From Symmachiella dynata (GTDB taxonomy: Bacteria; Planctomycetota; Planctomycetia; Planctomycetales; Planctomycetaceae), in contig NZ_CP036276.1 in assembly GCF_007747995.1 (NCBI RefSeq), forward strand, positions 2,843,001 to 2,907,000: a DNA stretch of 64,000 nt, given 5' to 3'. This document shows, piece after piece, positions 27,056 through 37,310 of the stretch. Position 1 is the stretch's first letter; each line of letters begins with the position of its first letter. The translations under genes were made by a program, and so were the position numbers. Under the pieces are notes generated by a model, which did not search any database, was not told where the DNA came from, and saw nothing but the letters and a program-made list of their open reading frames with translations.

Positions 27056-27805
27056 TTAAGGGACTGTAACAGAAAAATCCGCAGTGGCCCACCATGTGGC
27101 AACGTTGTGTATGCCACTGGCCATTAACCAGATGCCAAGTGTCACCGCAGCGCCAATACTCATAATCGTGCGGGGGGCATTTCTATAAATCAATCCGACG
27201 ATTTGATCGTCGATCACGTTGGTTAATTTGTCGCGGATTTCAATGAGATCGATTTCAGGGCCGTCACTGATGAGGGCGGCTTGAATGATCACCACCTTGA
27301 CCACAGTCCAGATGATCGCAGCTTGGATTTTTCGCATCAACCAGCGAACCAAGCTGGGGAGAGCGGATTCGATACGTTCGCTGCGGAGCAGCTGTTCCCC
27401 GGCGGCAGTTAGGCGGCTTTTTAATTCATCGCGGCTGACTCCGTGTAAGGCTTGTGTCATGGCGGAGCTGCCGGCGGGGTTCTCGTCTGTGATGCCCAAC
27501 ATAATGTCGAAAAGGCTGTTGAAGACTTTCCGGCCGATACCAAATTGTTTCACGGCCTGGTAAAACGTTCGCGCGATTGTCAGGCGCACTGCTACAAAAA
27601 CGGCGAACACCGTCGTCACCACCAGTGACAAGACCACGGCGATGATGCCGGGAAGGATCGAACCGTCATCGGCCATGTAATAAGCGAAGAGGGCCATCAA
27701 CAAGCCGTACCCTACTGCGGTTAACAACGCCGCCCACGCGAACGTCTTTAGAGCCAATCCAACCAGTCCCAGCAGATCGCGAAAAGTGTCGTGAACGATT
27801 GGCAT
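27056..27805 (-). CDS. Multi-pass membrane protein, unknown function
   Basis: A 249-residue protein with four to five likely membrane segments: two at about 15-40 and 50-80 (TFAWAALLTAVGYGLLMALFAYY and IIAVVLSLVVTTVFAVFVAV), one near 165-185 (AAIIWTVVKVVIIQAALI) and one near 215-240 (MSIGAAVTLGIWLMASGI). The region about 95-150 is a soluble helical loop. I recognise no family. It immediately precedes the sulfatase gene and may be co-transcribed with it; no functional link is visible. Confidence 0.75.
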   Translation of the reverse strand: MPIVHDTFRDLLGLVGLALKTFAWAALLTAVGYGLLMALFAYYMADDGSILPGIIAVVLSLVVTTVFAVFVAVRLTIARTFYQAVKQFGIGRKVFNSLFDIMLGITDENPAGSSAMTQALHGVSRDELKSRLTAAGEQLLRSERIESALPSLVRWLMRKIQAAIIWTVVKVVIIQAALISDGPEIDLIEIRDKLTNVIDDQIVGLIYRNAPRTIMSIGAAVTLGIWLMASGIHNVATWWATADFSVTVP

Positions 27806-28752
27806 GGGTTAACCCTTTCCGTTTCCATTCGAGGTCTTCTGCTGGTCGCCTCCGTCGCCAGTCGCGGTTATTGTAGCAATTTGAGCAGGATTCCATGCGC
27901 GTCAGTTTTTCTTTAGGTCCACAAACCATCACTGGATGAGCGAATCTAAAAGCCTGACCCGCCGATCGCTCAGGGCAAGCGGCCGCTCTTGTTATGCTTG
28001 CAAGATTCTGTTGCTTCGCTTCGCTATGAAGGCCCTGGACGGTCCGTTTGCGGAAAGGATGTGCTTCGCGATTATTTTGCGATTTGGTAACAGATGCTAA
28101 GTTGGACGATTGAATCGGTTGATGCGGTGAACTACACTGCGCGTGCTAGCGAGGATGAATAAAATGTACTGGTTTGCTGGCGATACGGCAAAGCACGCGT
28201 TAAGGGAGGAACAGTTGCGCTACGGTAGGTTGTGGTGTCTAAGTCATGTTGCTCGGAATTGACCGTGTGGCGAATACTGTGCGGAGGCTTTTCCCAGGAT
28301 GGGGGGGAGTCCGATCCCACGACGGGATAGCCCTCAAAGTGCTTTTGGGCGCAGACAGGGCGAGTAATCGTTTTTTTTGTCACCACCGATACCGTTTCCG
28401 ACGAGATGAACCGCTCGCGGGGGATCTCGTGGAAACCCTCGTAAAGGCTGGTCGATTCAGCATGTGGGTGATTGATGTCGACAAGGTTGTTGGCAATTGA
28501 GATCACAAAAGCCCCTATGACTGAAACGAAGACGATTGCACGGTTTTTCCGTTCTCAGGAACGGTGGCCGTCTCAAAACGTTGATTCCAGCCGATGCTGC
28601 ACGACACATTGAATTTCAACCTGACGATGAATACGTTTTATTTTTGCCATCGGCAGTCGTGAATTTTCCATCTATGCAATCCATTCAGTCACTCAGTCAT
28701 GTATGACGGGGCCGACGGGTTCAGCCCGATGCTTTTAACGGAGTCAAGCACT
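27806..28752. other. Long intergenic region, no confident gene
   Basis: In these 947 bases I see no gene with good support. A perfect hairpin CCGTTC-TCAG-GAACGG is at 28549-28564. A minus-strand frame at 28132-28554 has a hydrophobic stretch but no convincing start (listed separately). The opposing plus-strand frame at 28246-28500 overlaps it and looks like chance. Confidence 0.5.
28132..28554 (-). pseudogene. Possible decayed or frameshifted small membrane-anchored protein
   Basis: The frame stays open from a stop at about 28555 to 28132. A GTG at 28506 has AGGGG upstream, but the codons before it already encode a hydrophobic stretch, AIVFVSVIGAFVISIAN, that looks like a signal anchor. It is followed by LYEGFHEIPRERFISSETVSVV. 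No ATG, GTG or TTG precedes the hydrophobic segment in frame, so either a frameshift removed the start or the similarity to a membrane anchor is chance. The C-terminal half is Ser/Thr/Tyr-rich and unconvincing. Low confidence. Confidence 0.2.
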
Positions 28753-30954
28753 ATGAAGAAACCTTCTGATCAGATTTCACACGGCCATTCACGTTCCATT
28801 CCGCGAACATTCATTTTGGCCACAGCCGGGATCGCGATTCTCGGTGTTTGTGCGACCGTCAGTTTGGTGGCACAGGATGAAACCACAACTCCGGCCGAGG
28901 TTCCCGAAGAACTTCAAGCCGCGCTCGTTCCATTGGATAACAATTGGAAGCAATGGTCGGACGAGGTCGGGGCTGAAATCGCGGCACTGTATGCCGCGGA
29001 CAAAGGAGACACCGCTGCGCTGCGGCAGCATGTCAAAACGCTCAACAGTCGGATGGCTGTAGTCAAACAGGCATTGGCGGATCCCGCCTATCGTTCAATT
29101 GAAGCGCCGCTTCGCAATCTGTATGGCCAACTCGGCCGACGGTTGAGCATCATTGATGCGGCGTTGGATACCTTAGAACTGACACCGGAAGCCCGTACGG
29201 CTCGGTTGGACAGTTTGGGCAAAAGTGTAACCTCAGCGCTGAACGCTTTGGCCACACAACTCAAAGAAATCAAAAACGGCGAGAGCTGGTTGGTCTATTT
29301 GAATGCTCCCAAGATTCGTGCATCGCTGAAAGCGGGTGGCCCGGAAGCTGCGACGGTTTTGGCCGACGTGGGCAAACGGTTTGCCACCGCCGAAGCCAGT
29401 GACGATGCCACCGTTCGCGATTTTGTCAGCGGCGGAAAATTCCAGTCGCTCAAAGCCGCAGCGGAGAACTACGTCGAGTACTCTGCCAATCCCAACACGA
29501 CCGCCAATGCCGACAGCACGGGCGATGACCTGCTGGCATTGTTTCAAAGTTTGGATGCCTACGAAGCTCAACCCGATTCCGGGGCCGCGGCAAAAATCCG
29601 CGAAGCACACAACCGTTTGCGAGCCGGTACGATTGACGGTGGTGCACGGATCGAAGAGGCACTGCGGGCGAACTACTTCAATTTCAATGTCCGCGTGATT
29701 GCCTCTGAGCCGTTCGTCAACAAGTTTGTCGCTGAAGCGCGTCAGGAAAATGGCCCGGTACGGGACTTTATCTTGGGAGCCCAGGTTAGCGGCAGCCAGG
29801 TGACGGCAACGGATGTCTCGTTCGATTTCAAACCGGACCCGACCAGAGTACGGTTTAACATCAAACTCGCCGGGCGGATCAACTCCAACACGCAGGGTGT
29901 GACCGATCAAGCGACGATCTATACGCACGGCACGCATTACTTCTGGGCGAATAAGCCGGTGCTCTTCGATGGCGATCTGTTCTACACAGAAAACGCTGAT
30001 ATTGCTGTGAATGCCAACAACCGCACTGTGGGTGCCAGCACCAACTTCAGCAACATCCCGATTTTGGGTGGAATTGCCGACAACATTGCCGTTGGTGAAG
30101 CTCAGAAGCGAAAAGGGCAGTCCGAGGCGATCGCCCGTGGTCGCGTGAGCAGTCGTGTGATTCCTCGATTGAATAGCGAAACCGATGCCCGCTTCATCGC
30201 GGCGAATGCGGACATGGACGAAAAAGTCGACAAACCGCTGCGTGAATTGGGACTGTTCCCCGACGCCAAGTCGTTTCGCACGACCGAAGACGACGTCACC
30301 ATCGAAGCACGGTTGATGGAATCGGGCGAATTGGGAGCCGGATCTCCTTATGCCGTTTCCGCTCCGGCCAATGGCGCGCTGATTCAACTCCACGAAACGT
30401 GGATCAACAACAGCGTCGATCGTCTGGACTTGGCCGGCAAAACGATGAACGAAGACGAGTTGAAAACCTTGTTCGAAACGCGTCTCAAAAAACTGTTGGG
30501 AGACGACTTCAAATTCCCTGAACCTAAAAAAGGCGAGGATGATTACGAAGAAGACGAGAGCGGCCCGGCGACGTTGATTTTCGCCGACCAAGATCCGATT
30601 CGTATTCAGGTCAGCAATAACCTGTTGATCATCCGTATTCGTGCGGGAATCCAACGTGAAGACGACGATGACATTCCGACCCAGGAAATTACCATCGAAG
30701 TCAAGTTTACGGTCGAGGGAGATTCGATTCAGATTGAGCGCGAAGGGGGGATCCGTGTGGTGCCGGTCGAATCACCCGACAGCCGCCTGAAACAACTCGG
30801 TTTCGCTTCAGCGATGCGGGGGATTTTCCAACGGGCGACACCTCCACGAACGGTTAAGCGACAACGTGATGTTCAGTTTGAGGACAAACAAGTTCCGTTG
30901 AACATCTCAAATGTCGAGGCGCTTGACGGTTGGATCACGATTGAAGTCAATTGA
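28753..30954 (+). CDS. Large secreted protein, unknown function
   Basis: A 733-residue protein started at MKKPSDQIS, with GGAG nine bases upstream. Residues 23-45 (TFILATAGIAILGVCATVSLVAQ) form a signal peptide or anchor. Residues about 50-300 are mostly helical with coiled-coil character (repeated short Leu/Ala-rich segments), and the second half looks beta-rich, with a strongly acidic stretch near 595-615 (GEDDYEEDESGP) and again EDDDD near 635-640. I recognise no family. A clear intrinsic terminator follows, so it is transcribed separately from the kinase downstream. Confidence 0.7.
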   Translation: MKKPSDQISHGHSRSIPRTFILATAGIAILGVCATVSLVAQDETTTPAEVPEELQAALVPLDNNWKQWSDEVGAEIAALYAADKGDTAALRQHVKTLNSRMAVVKQALADPAYRSIEAPLRNLYGQLGRRLSIIDAALDTLELTPEARTARLDSLGKSVTSALNALATQLKEIKNGESWLVYLNAPKIRASLKAGGPEAATVLADVGKRFATAEASDDATVRDFVSGGKFQSLKAAAENYVEYSANPNTTANADSTGDDLLALFQSLDAYEAQPDSGAAAKIREAHNRLRAGTIDGGARIEEALRANYFNFNVRVIASEPFVNKFVAEARQENGPVRDFILGAQVSGSQVTATDVSFDFKPDPTRVRFNIKLAGRINSNTQGVTDQATIYTHGTHYFWANKPVLFDGDLFYTENADIAVNANNRTVGASTNFSNIPILGGIADNIAVGEAQKRKGQSEAIARGRVSSRVIPRLNSETDARFIAANADMDEKVDKPLRELGLFPDAKSFRTTEDDVTIEARLMESGELGAGSPYAVSAPANGALIQLHETWINNSVDRLDLAGKTMNEDELKTLFETRLKKLLGDDFKFPEPKKGEDDYEEDESGPATLIFADQDPIRIQVSNNLLIIRIRAGIQREDDDDIPTQEITIEVKFTVEGDSIQIEREGGIRVVPVESPDSRLKQLGFASAMRGIFQRATPPRTVKRQRDVQFEDKQVPLNISNVEALDGWITIEVN

Positions 30955-30990
30955 TGGTTTTGACACGTCAACGTGAACCATGAAAAACGA

Positions 30991-31024
30991 AAAAGCCGTG
31001 GCCGCAGGGTCGCGGCTTTTTTCG
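30991..31024 (+). terminator. Intrinsic terminator
   Basis: AAAAGCCGTG and CGCGGCTTTT form the stem around a GGCCGCAGGG-type loop, followed by TTTTTTCG. It begins 37 bases after the stop of the secreted protein gene, so it very likely ends that transcript. Because the A-tract precedes the stem it could also work on the minus strand. Confidence 0.8.
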
Positions 31025-31212
31025 TAGGTGTGGCTGCCTGCGAAAAATCGCTCCAACCCGCTTATCCCATAGCCTCTTCGGGACCGATAATGAAATAAGC
31101 GAGCGTTGTTGGTCACCTTACAGTGTGACTTCTGGCGCTGTTCTCTCAAAACGGCGGATTGGGCCGATCCGTTCCTGTCACAAGTCCGTTTGCTTTTTCT
31201 ATCGGGTTTCGT

Positions 31213-32133
31213 ATGGCTTCCACCGTTAATTCCAGGGTAGGCAAGGGCACGGCGTCGCCGGAAGAGCGTCGCGCATTCGTAGCGGATTTGCTGCCGGAGG
31301 AATTTGTGCCGTTGGAGTTTCTCGGTGGAGGGGCGATGGCCGATGTGTGGCGGGTAACGCATCGCGTATCCGGCGAAATGTTTGCGCTGAAGATGTTGCG
31401 CGCGGACTGGGCCGACTATACGGTCACGCAACGGTTGTTGGAAAACGAAGCCGAAGTGGGCGCGGCGGTGAATAGCCGGTACGTCGTCAAGGTATTTGCG
31501 GCCGACCTCGAGAGCTCGCCACCCTACCTGCTGATGGAATGGTTGGATGGAGAGATCCTGGAAAACGTACTGCGAGAGCAAGGGAAACTGGCCTACATCG
31601 ATGCGCTGTGGATTGCCCGCCAATGCGCCGAGGGGCTGGAAAGTCTGCGACAGGCCGGTTACACCCACGGTGACATCAAGCCCGCCAACTTACTGCTCGC
31701 ACCGGATGGAAGTTTGAAGTTGCTCGACTTGGGGTTCGCCCGTCGCTGTCGAAAAATTGACGCCGATCAAATTCCCACGGTCGACATCCTGACCGGCACG
31801 CCGGAGTATTTGGCGCCCGAAGCTCTTTCAGCAGAGCCGAGTTGGGGAGTCGCTCGCGACATCTATAGTTTGGGAGTGACGTTGTTTCAAATGCTGACCG
31901 GCCGCTTGCCGTTTCAGGCACAGCAGCCGGGTGACCTGTTGCGGAGCCAGCTGGGGGCAACGCCGCCGAAGGTCCGTCAATTCGCCGCCGACGTGCCGCG
32001 TGAGTTGGAAGAATTGGTCGCCGCCATGTTGGCCAAACAACCGGTCCGCCGCCCGCAATCCTTGGAGCGACTGATCCGTGTGTTGATGGAATTGGAATTG
32101 GCCAACATTTCCAGCAACAGCGCCGCCGCTTAA
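31213..32133 (+). CDS. Stand-alone serine/threonine protein kinase
   Basis: A 306-residue protein that is essentially one Hanks-type kinase domain. I start it at MASTVNSRVG. The glycine loop is FLGGGAMADVWRV (37-47), the ATP lysine is in FALKML (K60), the catalytic loop is HGDIKPANLLL (D154, with Gly in place of the usual Arg), the metal motif is DLG (172-174), and the activation segment ends GTPEYLAPE (195-203), followed by RDIYSLGVTLFQMLTGRLPF. There is no membrane helix or sensor domain, so it should be soluble. The HGD form usually means the kinase does not need activation-loop phosphorylation. Substrates are unknown; both neighbours are unrelated. Confidence 0.92.
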   Translation: MASTVNSRVGKGTASPEERRAFVADLLPEEFVPLEFLGGGAMADVWRVTHRVSGEMFALKMLRADWADYTVTQRLLENEAEVGAAVNSRYVVKVFAADLESSPPYLLMEWLDGEILENVLREQGKLAYIDALWIARQCAEGLESLRQAGYTHGDIKPANLLLAPDGSLKLLDLGFARRCRKIDADQIPTVDILTGTPEYLAPEALSAEPSWGVARDIYSLGVTLFQMLTGRLPFQAQQPGDLLRSQLGATPPKVRQFAADVPRELEELVAAMLAKQPVRRPQSLERLIRVLMELELANISSNSAAA

Positions 32134-32322
32134 GCGTTTGTTTGAGTTGCTGGCTCGGACAAAAAACCGGTGCAGCAAGTCAACGAAATCACGGCACATC
32201 CCTCTACAACCGCGCAGATTTTGAGAAATGCGTGTATGATAGTCCATGACATTTTCAGCGGCAGCGGCCGACTTGGCGATCCTGGAAGGCGCTGCCGGAA
32301 TGCGTGAGTGGATGGACGTGGG

Positions 32323-35300
32323 ATGGCTGTGTGGACGATGCAATGGCTGCGGCGCCGTTTGTGCGGAGCGTCGATTGGGCTGTGGATGATCGCCTTGCTG
32401 TTGGGGTGTGCGACGGAACTCTGCGCGGATGATGCGGCGGGGCCGGTCGATTTCAACCGCGACATCAAGCCGATTCTTTCGGACCGCTGTTATACCTGTC
32501 ATGGTCCCGATGAAGAACAACGGCAAGCGGAATTGCGTCTCGATCGCCGCGAGGGATTGCTGGCGACCGTTGAGGCGGGCGAAGGGACGCATGTCGTTAA
32601 GCCGGGCGACCTCAGCAACAGCGAAGTTTTTTTGCGGATTACTAGCGACGACGAAACCCTGCGCATGCCGCCGGCCGATGCGAATTTGGATCTTACGCCG
32701 GGCGAAATTGATCTGATCAAACGCTGGATCGAACAAGGAGCGGTCTGGGACAAGCACTGGTCGCTACTGCCCATCGCAAAGGTGGCGGTCCCGGAGATTG
32801 CCGATTCTTCCTGGCCGCGCAATGCGATTGATCACTTTGTCTTGGCCCGTTTGCAGCGAGATGGTCTTTCCCCTACAGCAGAGGCGAACAAGGAGCGGTT
32901 GATTCGCCGACTGACGTTCGACTTAACCGGCCTGCCTCCCACACTGGAAGAGATCGACGCGTTTTTGGCCGATGACTCAGACGAGGCGTATGAAAATGTG
33001 GTCGACCGACTGCTGGCGTCCCCACGATACGGTGAGCGAATGGCCGTGGATTGGTTGGATGTCGCTCGCTATGCCGATACCTATGGCTATCAGTCAGACG
33101 TCTACCGCGCGATGTGGCCTTGGCGGGATTGGGTGATCAGGGCCTTCAACGAGAACCTGCCCTACGATCAATTTATTACGTGGCAAATCGCCGGCGACCT
33201 GCTGCCCGAAGCGACCCGGGACCAAGTTCTGGCGACCGCCTTCAATCGGCATCATCGGCAGACGAACGAAGGGGGGAGCATCGAAGCGGAGTTTCGTACG
33301 GAGTATGTCGCCGACCGCGTCGAAACCTTTGGCACCGCCTTTTTGGGGCTGACGCTGCAATGTGCCCGCTGCCATGACCACAAGTACGATGCGATCACGC
33401 AAAAGAATTTTTATCAGCTGTTCGGCTTCTTCAATAATATCGATGAGTCTGGGCTATACTCACACTTCACGTCTGCCGTGCCGACACCGGCGCAAATACT
33501 ACCGACTGACGAGCAGGCCAGTCGTATTGAAACGACACAAGCCGCCGTTGAGGCCGCTGAAACCGAATTGGCGGATCTGGCCGCCGCACGTGAGGCCGCA
33601 TTTCAGGAATGGCTAGCTCAGACGCCGCGGCCAACCACGGTGGCTGGGTTGATCGGTGATTTTCCTTTGGAAAGTCTCGATGAGAACAAGGTCGCCAATC
33701 GCGCCGATGCAGCCCAACCGGGCAGCACTTCCGATGATCCGCAAATCGTGCCGGGCAAAATCGGCAATGGTTTGAAAATGAGCGGCGAAAACAACGTGAC
33801 CTTCAAACTCGGCGGTGATTTTACCCGCGACGATCCATTTTCGATCGCACTGTGGGTGCAGACCCCCGACGTGAAAGAGCGTGCGGTAATTTTTCATCGT
33901 TCCCGCGCTTGGACCGATTCGGGCAGCCGTGGTTATCAGTTGCTGTTAAAAGAAGGGCATTTGAGCGCTGCTTTGATTCATTTTTGGCCCGGCAATGCCA
34001 TGGGAATTCGCGCCACCAGCCCCATGCCGGTTGGCGAGTGGGTGCATGTGGTCATGGCTTATGATGGCTCCAGCCGCGCCGCGGGACTGAAGCTTTACGT
34101 CAACGGTGAACTCGCGGAATGCGAAGTCGTACGCGATAAGCTGAGCAAGGAAATCACCGGGGGCGGCGCGGATACGCTGACGATCGGCCAGCGATTTCGA
34201 GATCGTGGGTTTAAGAATGGTTTAGTGGATGAATTTCGAGTCTTCGACCGTCCATTGACACCGTTGGAAGCCGCGGAGATTTACGACGGAGAAACATTGG
34301 CCGCGTTTTCTAATGTCGCTGCCGATGAACTGACCGACGCGCAACGTAAGGCATTGTTTGGCTATTACTTGGCCAATCACGACGAGCCGTATCGCGCGAA
34401 ACTGGCCTCATTACAAAAACTTCGTCGTGAGCGAAGCCAGCAAATCGACCCGGTTCCTGAAATTATGGTGATGCGAGAACTGCCGCAGCGGCGGGCGACG
34501 TTTCTGTTGCAGCGGGGGGCGTATGATGCGCCGGGTGCGGAGGTCAAACCGGGGGTGCCGGAAGCGATTTTGCCCTTTCCGGAAAACGAACCGCTCAACC
34601 GTTTGGGGCTGGCCCGCTGGCTGACCGATCCGCAACATCCGCTCACGGCGCGGGTGGCGGTCAATCGTTTCTGGCAAGCGATGTTCGGCAATGGTTTTGT
34701 CACAACGCCGGAGGACTTTGGCAATCAAGGTGCCGCCCCGACACATCCGCAATTGTTGGATTGGTTGGCCAAACGATTTATCGACACGGGTTGGGATATC
34801 AAAGCTCTGCACAAAATGATCGTGATGTCGGCAACCTACCGGCAAGATTCGCGAACGCGCCCGGAACTTCGTCGGGAAGATCCGCAAAACCAACTGTTGT
34901 CCCGCGGTCCCCAACAACGACTCTCGGCGGAGATGATTCGCGACAACGCGTTATTCACGAGCGGACTGTTGGTTGAGAAAATTGGCGGGCCCCCCGTGAA
35001 ACCATTTCAACCTGCCGGATTGTGGAAAGAAAAATCGAGCGCGACCTACACCCGCGACGCAGGGGAGGGGAGCCATCGCCGTAGTTTGTATACGTATTGG
35101 AAACGGACCTCTCCGCCGCCCGCGATGCTCACCTTCGATGCCGCGAAGCGCGACGTCTGTGCCGTGAAGCGGCAAACCACCGCTACCCCACTGCAAGCGT
35201 TGGTATTGCTCAACGACCCGCAATACGTTGAAGCCGCCCGCGGTTTGGCCGAGCGGATGCTGCAGGACAAAGACGCAACTCTACAGGATCAACTGGGGCA

Positions 35301-35532
35301 AGCTTTTCGGCTCCTCACCAGTCGCCGCGCGGCAGAGCGCGAATTGGAATTGTTGTCGCAACTCTATGAAGAACAACTTGCCGAATTTCAAAAACAGCCC
35401 GATCAAGCCGCCAAACTACTGGCCATTGGTGACCACCGTAGTGATGAGAAATTAGACCCGGCACAATTGGCGGCGCTGACGGTCGTGGTGGAAACGATTA
35501 TGAATTTTGATGAGACGGTCACAAAACGATAA
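32323..35532 (+). CDS. PSD1-type (DUF1549/DUF1553) cytochrome c domain protein with LamG insert
   Basis: A secreted protein of about 1069 residues; ATG codons at 32323 and 32338 or a GTG at 32308 are all possible starts. The signal segment GLWMIALLLGCATE includes LLGC, a possible lipobox, so it may be a lipoprotein. CYTCH about 56 residues in is a class I haem motif (planctomycete cytochrome C domain). DUF1549 follows (SWPRNAIDHFVLARL, LTFDLTGLPPT, RYGERMAVDWLDVARYADTYGY, LQCARCHDHKYD). A LamG/concanavalin-like insert lies at about 445-655. DUF1553 is the C-terminal part (PLNRLGLARWLTDPQHPLTARVAVNRFWQAMFG). It precedes the DUF1501 gene, the usual partner. Confidence 0.92.
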   Translation: MAVWTMQWLRRRLCGASIGLWMIALLLGCATELCADDAAGPVDFNRDIKPILSDRCYTCHGPDEEQRQAELRLDRREGLLATVEAGEGTHVVKPGDLSNSEVFLRITSDDETLRMPPADANLDLTPGEIDLIKRWIEQGAVWDKHWSLLPIAKVAVPEIADSSWPRNAIDHFVLARLQRDGLSPTAEANKERLIRRLTFDLTGLPPTLEEIDAFLADDSDEAYENVVDRLLASPRYGERMAVDWLDVARYADTYGYQSDVYRAMWPWRDWVIRAFNENLPYDQFITWQIAGDLLPEATRDQVLATAFNRHHRQTNEGGSIEAEFRTEYVADRVETFGTAFLGLTLQCARCHDHKYDAITQKNFYQLFGFFNNIDESGLYSHFTSAVPTPAQILPTDEQASRIETTQAAVEAAETELADLAAAREAAFQEWLAQTPRPTTVAGLIGDFPLESLDENKVANRADAAQPGSTSDDPQIVPGKIGNGLKMSGENNVTFKLGGDFTRDDPFSIALWVQTPDVKERAVIFHRSRAWTDSGSRGYQLLLKEGHLSAALIHFWPGNAMGIRATSPMPVGEWVHVVMAYDGSSRAAGLKLYVNGELAECEVVRDKLSKEITGGGADTLTIGQRFRDRGFKNGLVDEFRVFDRPLTPLEAAEIYDGETLAAFSNVAADELTDAQRKALFGYYLANHDEPYRAKLASLQKLRRERSQQIDPVPEIMVMRELPQRRATFLLQRGAYDAPGAEVKPGVPEAILPFPENEPLNRLGLARWLTDPQHPLTARVAVNRFWQAMFGNGFVTTPEDFGNQGAAPTHPQLLDWLAKRFIDTGWDIKALHKMIVMSATYRQDSRTRPELRREDPQNQLLSRGPQQRLSAEMIRDNALFTSGLLVEKIGGPPVKPFQPAGLWKEKSSATYTRDAGEGSHRRSLYTYWKRTSPPPAMLTFDAAKRDVCAVKRQTTATPLQALVLLNDPQYVEAARGLAERMLQDKDATLQDQLGQAFRLLTSRRAAERELELLSQLYEEQLAEFQKQPDQAAKLLAIGDHRSDEKLDPAQLAALTVVVETIMNFDETVTKR

Positions 35533-35551
35533 CAGCCTCAGTCGGCAACCT

Positions 35552-35697
35552 GGTTCCCAAATTCCATTTGGGAACCCACATTCTCGAAGCTCCGCTTCGA
35601 GTCCATAAACCGAATAAACAATCCTAACACCAAACTGAATCGCGGTCAGCGAAGCAGAGCTTCGCGAAATTGCGTTCCCAAACAGAGTTTGGGAACG
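35552..35697. repeat. Four perfect hairpins in inverted arrangement
   Basis: GGTTCCCAAAT-TCC-ATTTGGGAACC (35552-35576) and CTCGAAGC-TCC-GCTTCGAG (35583-35601) are mirrored by GCGAAGC-AGA-GCTTCGC (35649-35665) and CGTTCCCAAAC-AGA-GTTTGGGAACG (35673-35697). All loops are three bases. The two halves form a larger inverted repeat around an AT-rich centre. The same two hairpins recur at 37311-37358 on the other side of the DUF1501 gene. Confidence 0.7.
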
Positions 35698-35719
35698 AGG
35701 GGAGATAGAGGAGTTCAAC

Positions 35720-37174
35720 ATGCTCAAGCACGATCTCGCTGCCAGCCAACCGGGCCTACTGCAAAACCGTCGGCAATTTTTCTCACGGACCAGCGCCGGC
35801 ATTGGCGGGATGGCGTTGGCTCAATTGTTGGGGGGTGGCGACTCCGCGATGGCGGCGGATACGGGCGGTGTGTTGCCATCGACACATTTTCCCGCCACGG
35901 CCAAACGGGTGATTTATCTGTTTATGAGCGGCGGGCCGTCGCAGTTGGATTTGTTCGACTACAAACCGGTGCTCAATGAACAAAACGGGCAGGAATTGCC
36001 GGATTCGATTCGCGGCGGACAACGGTTGACCGGCATGTCGGCCAATCAAGCGACGTTGCCACTGGCCGGATCGGCATTCAAATTCAAGCAACACGGAAAA
36101 TCCGGCGCTTGGTTGAGCGATTTGCTGCCGCACACGGCGAAGATCGCTGATGATTTGTGTTTCATCAAATCGATGCATACCGAGGCGATTAACCACGATC
36201 CGGCGATCACGTTTTTCCAAACCGGTTCGCAGATCGCCGGCCGCCCCTCGATGGGGGCTTGGCTGAGTTATGGATTGGGCAGCGACAACGAAAACCTGCC
36301 CACGTTCACCGTCCTGGTGACCAAAGACAAAGGGGGCCAACCGCTCTACGCGCGGCTGTGGGGCAACGGGTTTTTGGAGTCGGTCCATCAAGGCGTGCAA
36401 TTCCGCGCGGGGGCCGATCCGGTGTTGTATCTGGGAAATCCGGACGGTATCTCCGCTGCTGGACGTCGCCGCATGTTGGACAAATTGGCCGAGCTGCATC
36501 GTTTGGAATACGAAAAAAATCTCGACCCGGCGGTGAATGCTCGCATCGCGCAGTACGAAATGGCGTACCGCATGCAAACCTCCGTGCCGGAAGTGACCGA
36601 CCTCTCCAGCGAGCCTGAGCACATTTTTGATCTGTACGGCCCCGACTCGAAAAAACCGGGCACCTTTGCCGCCAACTGTCTACTCGCCCGGCGATTGGCG
36701 GAGCGGAATGTGCGGTTTATTCAACTGTATCATCAAGGCTGGGACCAACATGGCGGCCTGCCGGGTGCGATCAAAAACCAATGCCGCGACACCGATCAAG
36801 CCGCGGCCGCCTTGGTCACGGACCTCAAGCAGCGCGGCATGCTCGACGACACGCTTGTCTTATGGGGTGGCGAATTCGGCCGCACGAACTACAGCCAAGG
36901 CAAACTGACCGCCGACAACTACGGCCGCGACCATCACCCCCGCTGCTTCACCACCTGGGCAGCCGGCGGCGGCATCAAACCGGGCATCAGCTACGGATCG
37001 ACCGATGAATACGGCTACAACGTCGCCGAAAACGGCGTCCACGTCCATGACTTCCAAGCGACCATTCTACACCTGCTGGGCATTGATCACCTGCGACTGA
37101 CGTACAAACATCAGGGTCGGCGGTATCGGTTGACCGATGTGCATGGGGAGGTGGTGGAGCCGATTTTGGCGTGA
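35720..37174 (+). CDS. DUF1501 domain-containing protein, Tat-exported
   Basis: A 484-residue protein with GAGGAG just before the ATG. Twin arginines at 17-18 ([22 protein letters not shown]) make a Tat signal, cleaved near AMAAD. The body matches DUF1501: [75 protein letters not shown] and [17 protein letters not shown]. It is a sequence-diverged homologue of the copy at 5289-6674. It follows the PSD1 gene, the standard planctomycete pair that probably forms a cell-envelope redox or hydrolytic unit; the function remains unknown. It is flanked on both sides by copies of the same hairpin repeat. Confidence 0.93.
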   Translation: MLKHDLAASQPGLLQNRRQFFSRTSAGIGGMALAQLLGGGDSAMAADTGGVLPSTHFPATAKRVIYLFMSGGPSQLDLFDYKPVLNEQNGQELPDSIRGGQRLTGMSANQATLPLAGSAFKFKQHGKSGAWLSDLLPHTAKIADDLCFIKSMHTEAINHDPAITFFQTGSQIAGRPSMGAWLSYGLGSDNENLPTFTVLVTKDKGGQPLYARLWGNGFLESVHQGVQFRAGADPVLYLGNPDGISAAGRRRMLDKLAELHRLEYEKNLDPAVNARIAQYEMAYRMQTSVPEVTDLSSEPEHIFDLYGPDSKKPGTFAANCLLARRLAERNVRFIQLYHQGWDQHGGLPGAIKNQCRDTDQAAAALVTDLKQRGMLDDTLVLWGGEFGRTNYSQGKLTADNYGRDHHPRCFTTWAAGGGIKPGISYGSTDEYGYNVAENGVHVHDFQATILHLLGIDHLRLTYKHQGRRYRLTDVHGEVVEPILA

Positions 37175-37310
37175 GGGGATTCACCACGGAGACACGGAGG
37201 GCACGGAGGAGAAAGTGTAGTAAAGAGTGGCCGGTGGTCAGTGGCCGGTGGCCAGAGGGGTGGGGGTGAACCTTTTTCTGTGGTTGACGGTCTAAGTTAC
37301 CAATTCCCCT

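Noticed and set aside
28246-28500. 84-codon plus-strand frame
   Set aside because: It overlaps the opposite-strand frame and has low-complexity basic composition with no family resemblance.
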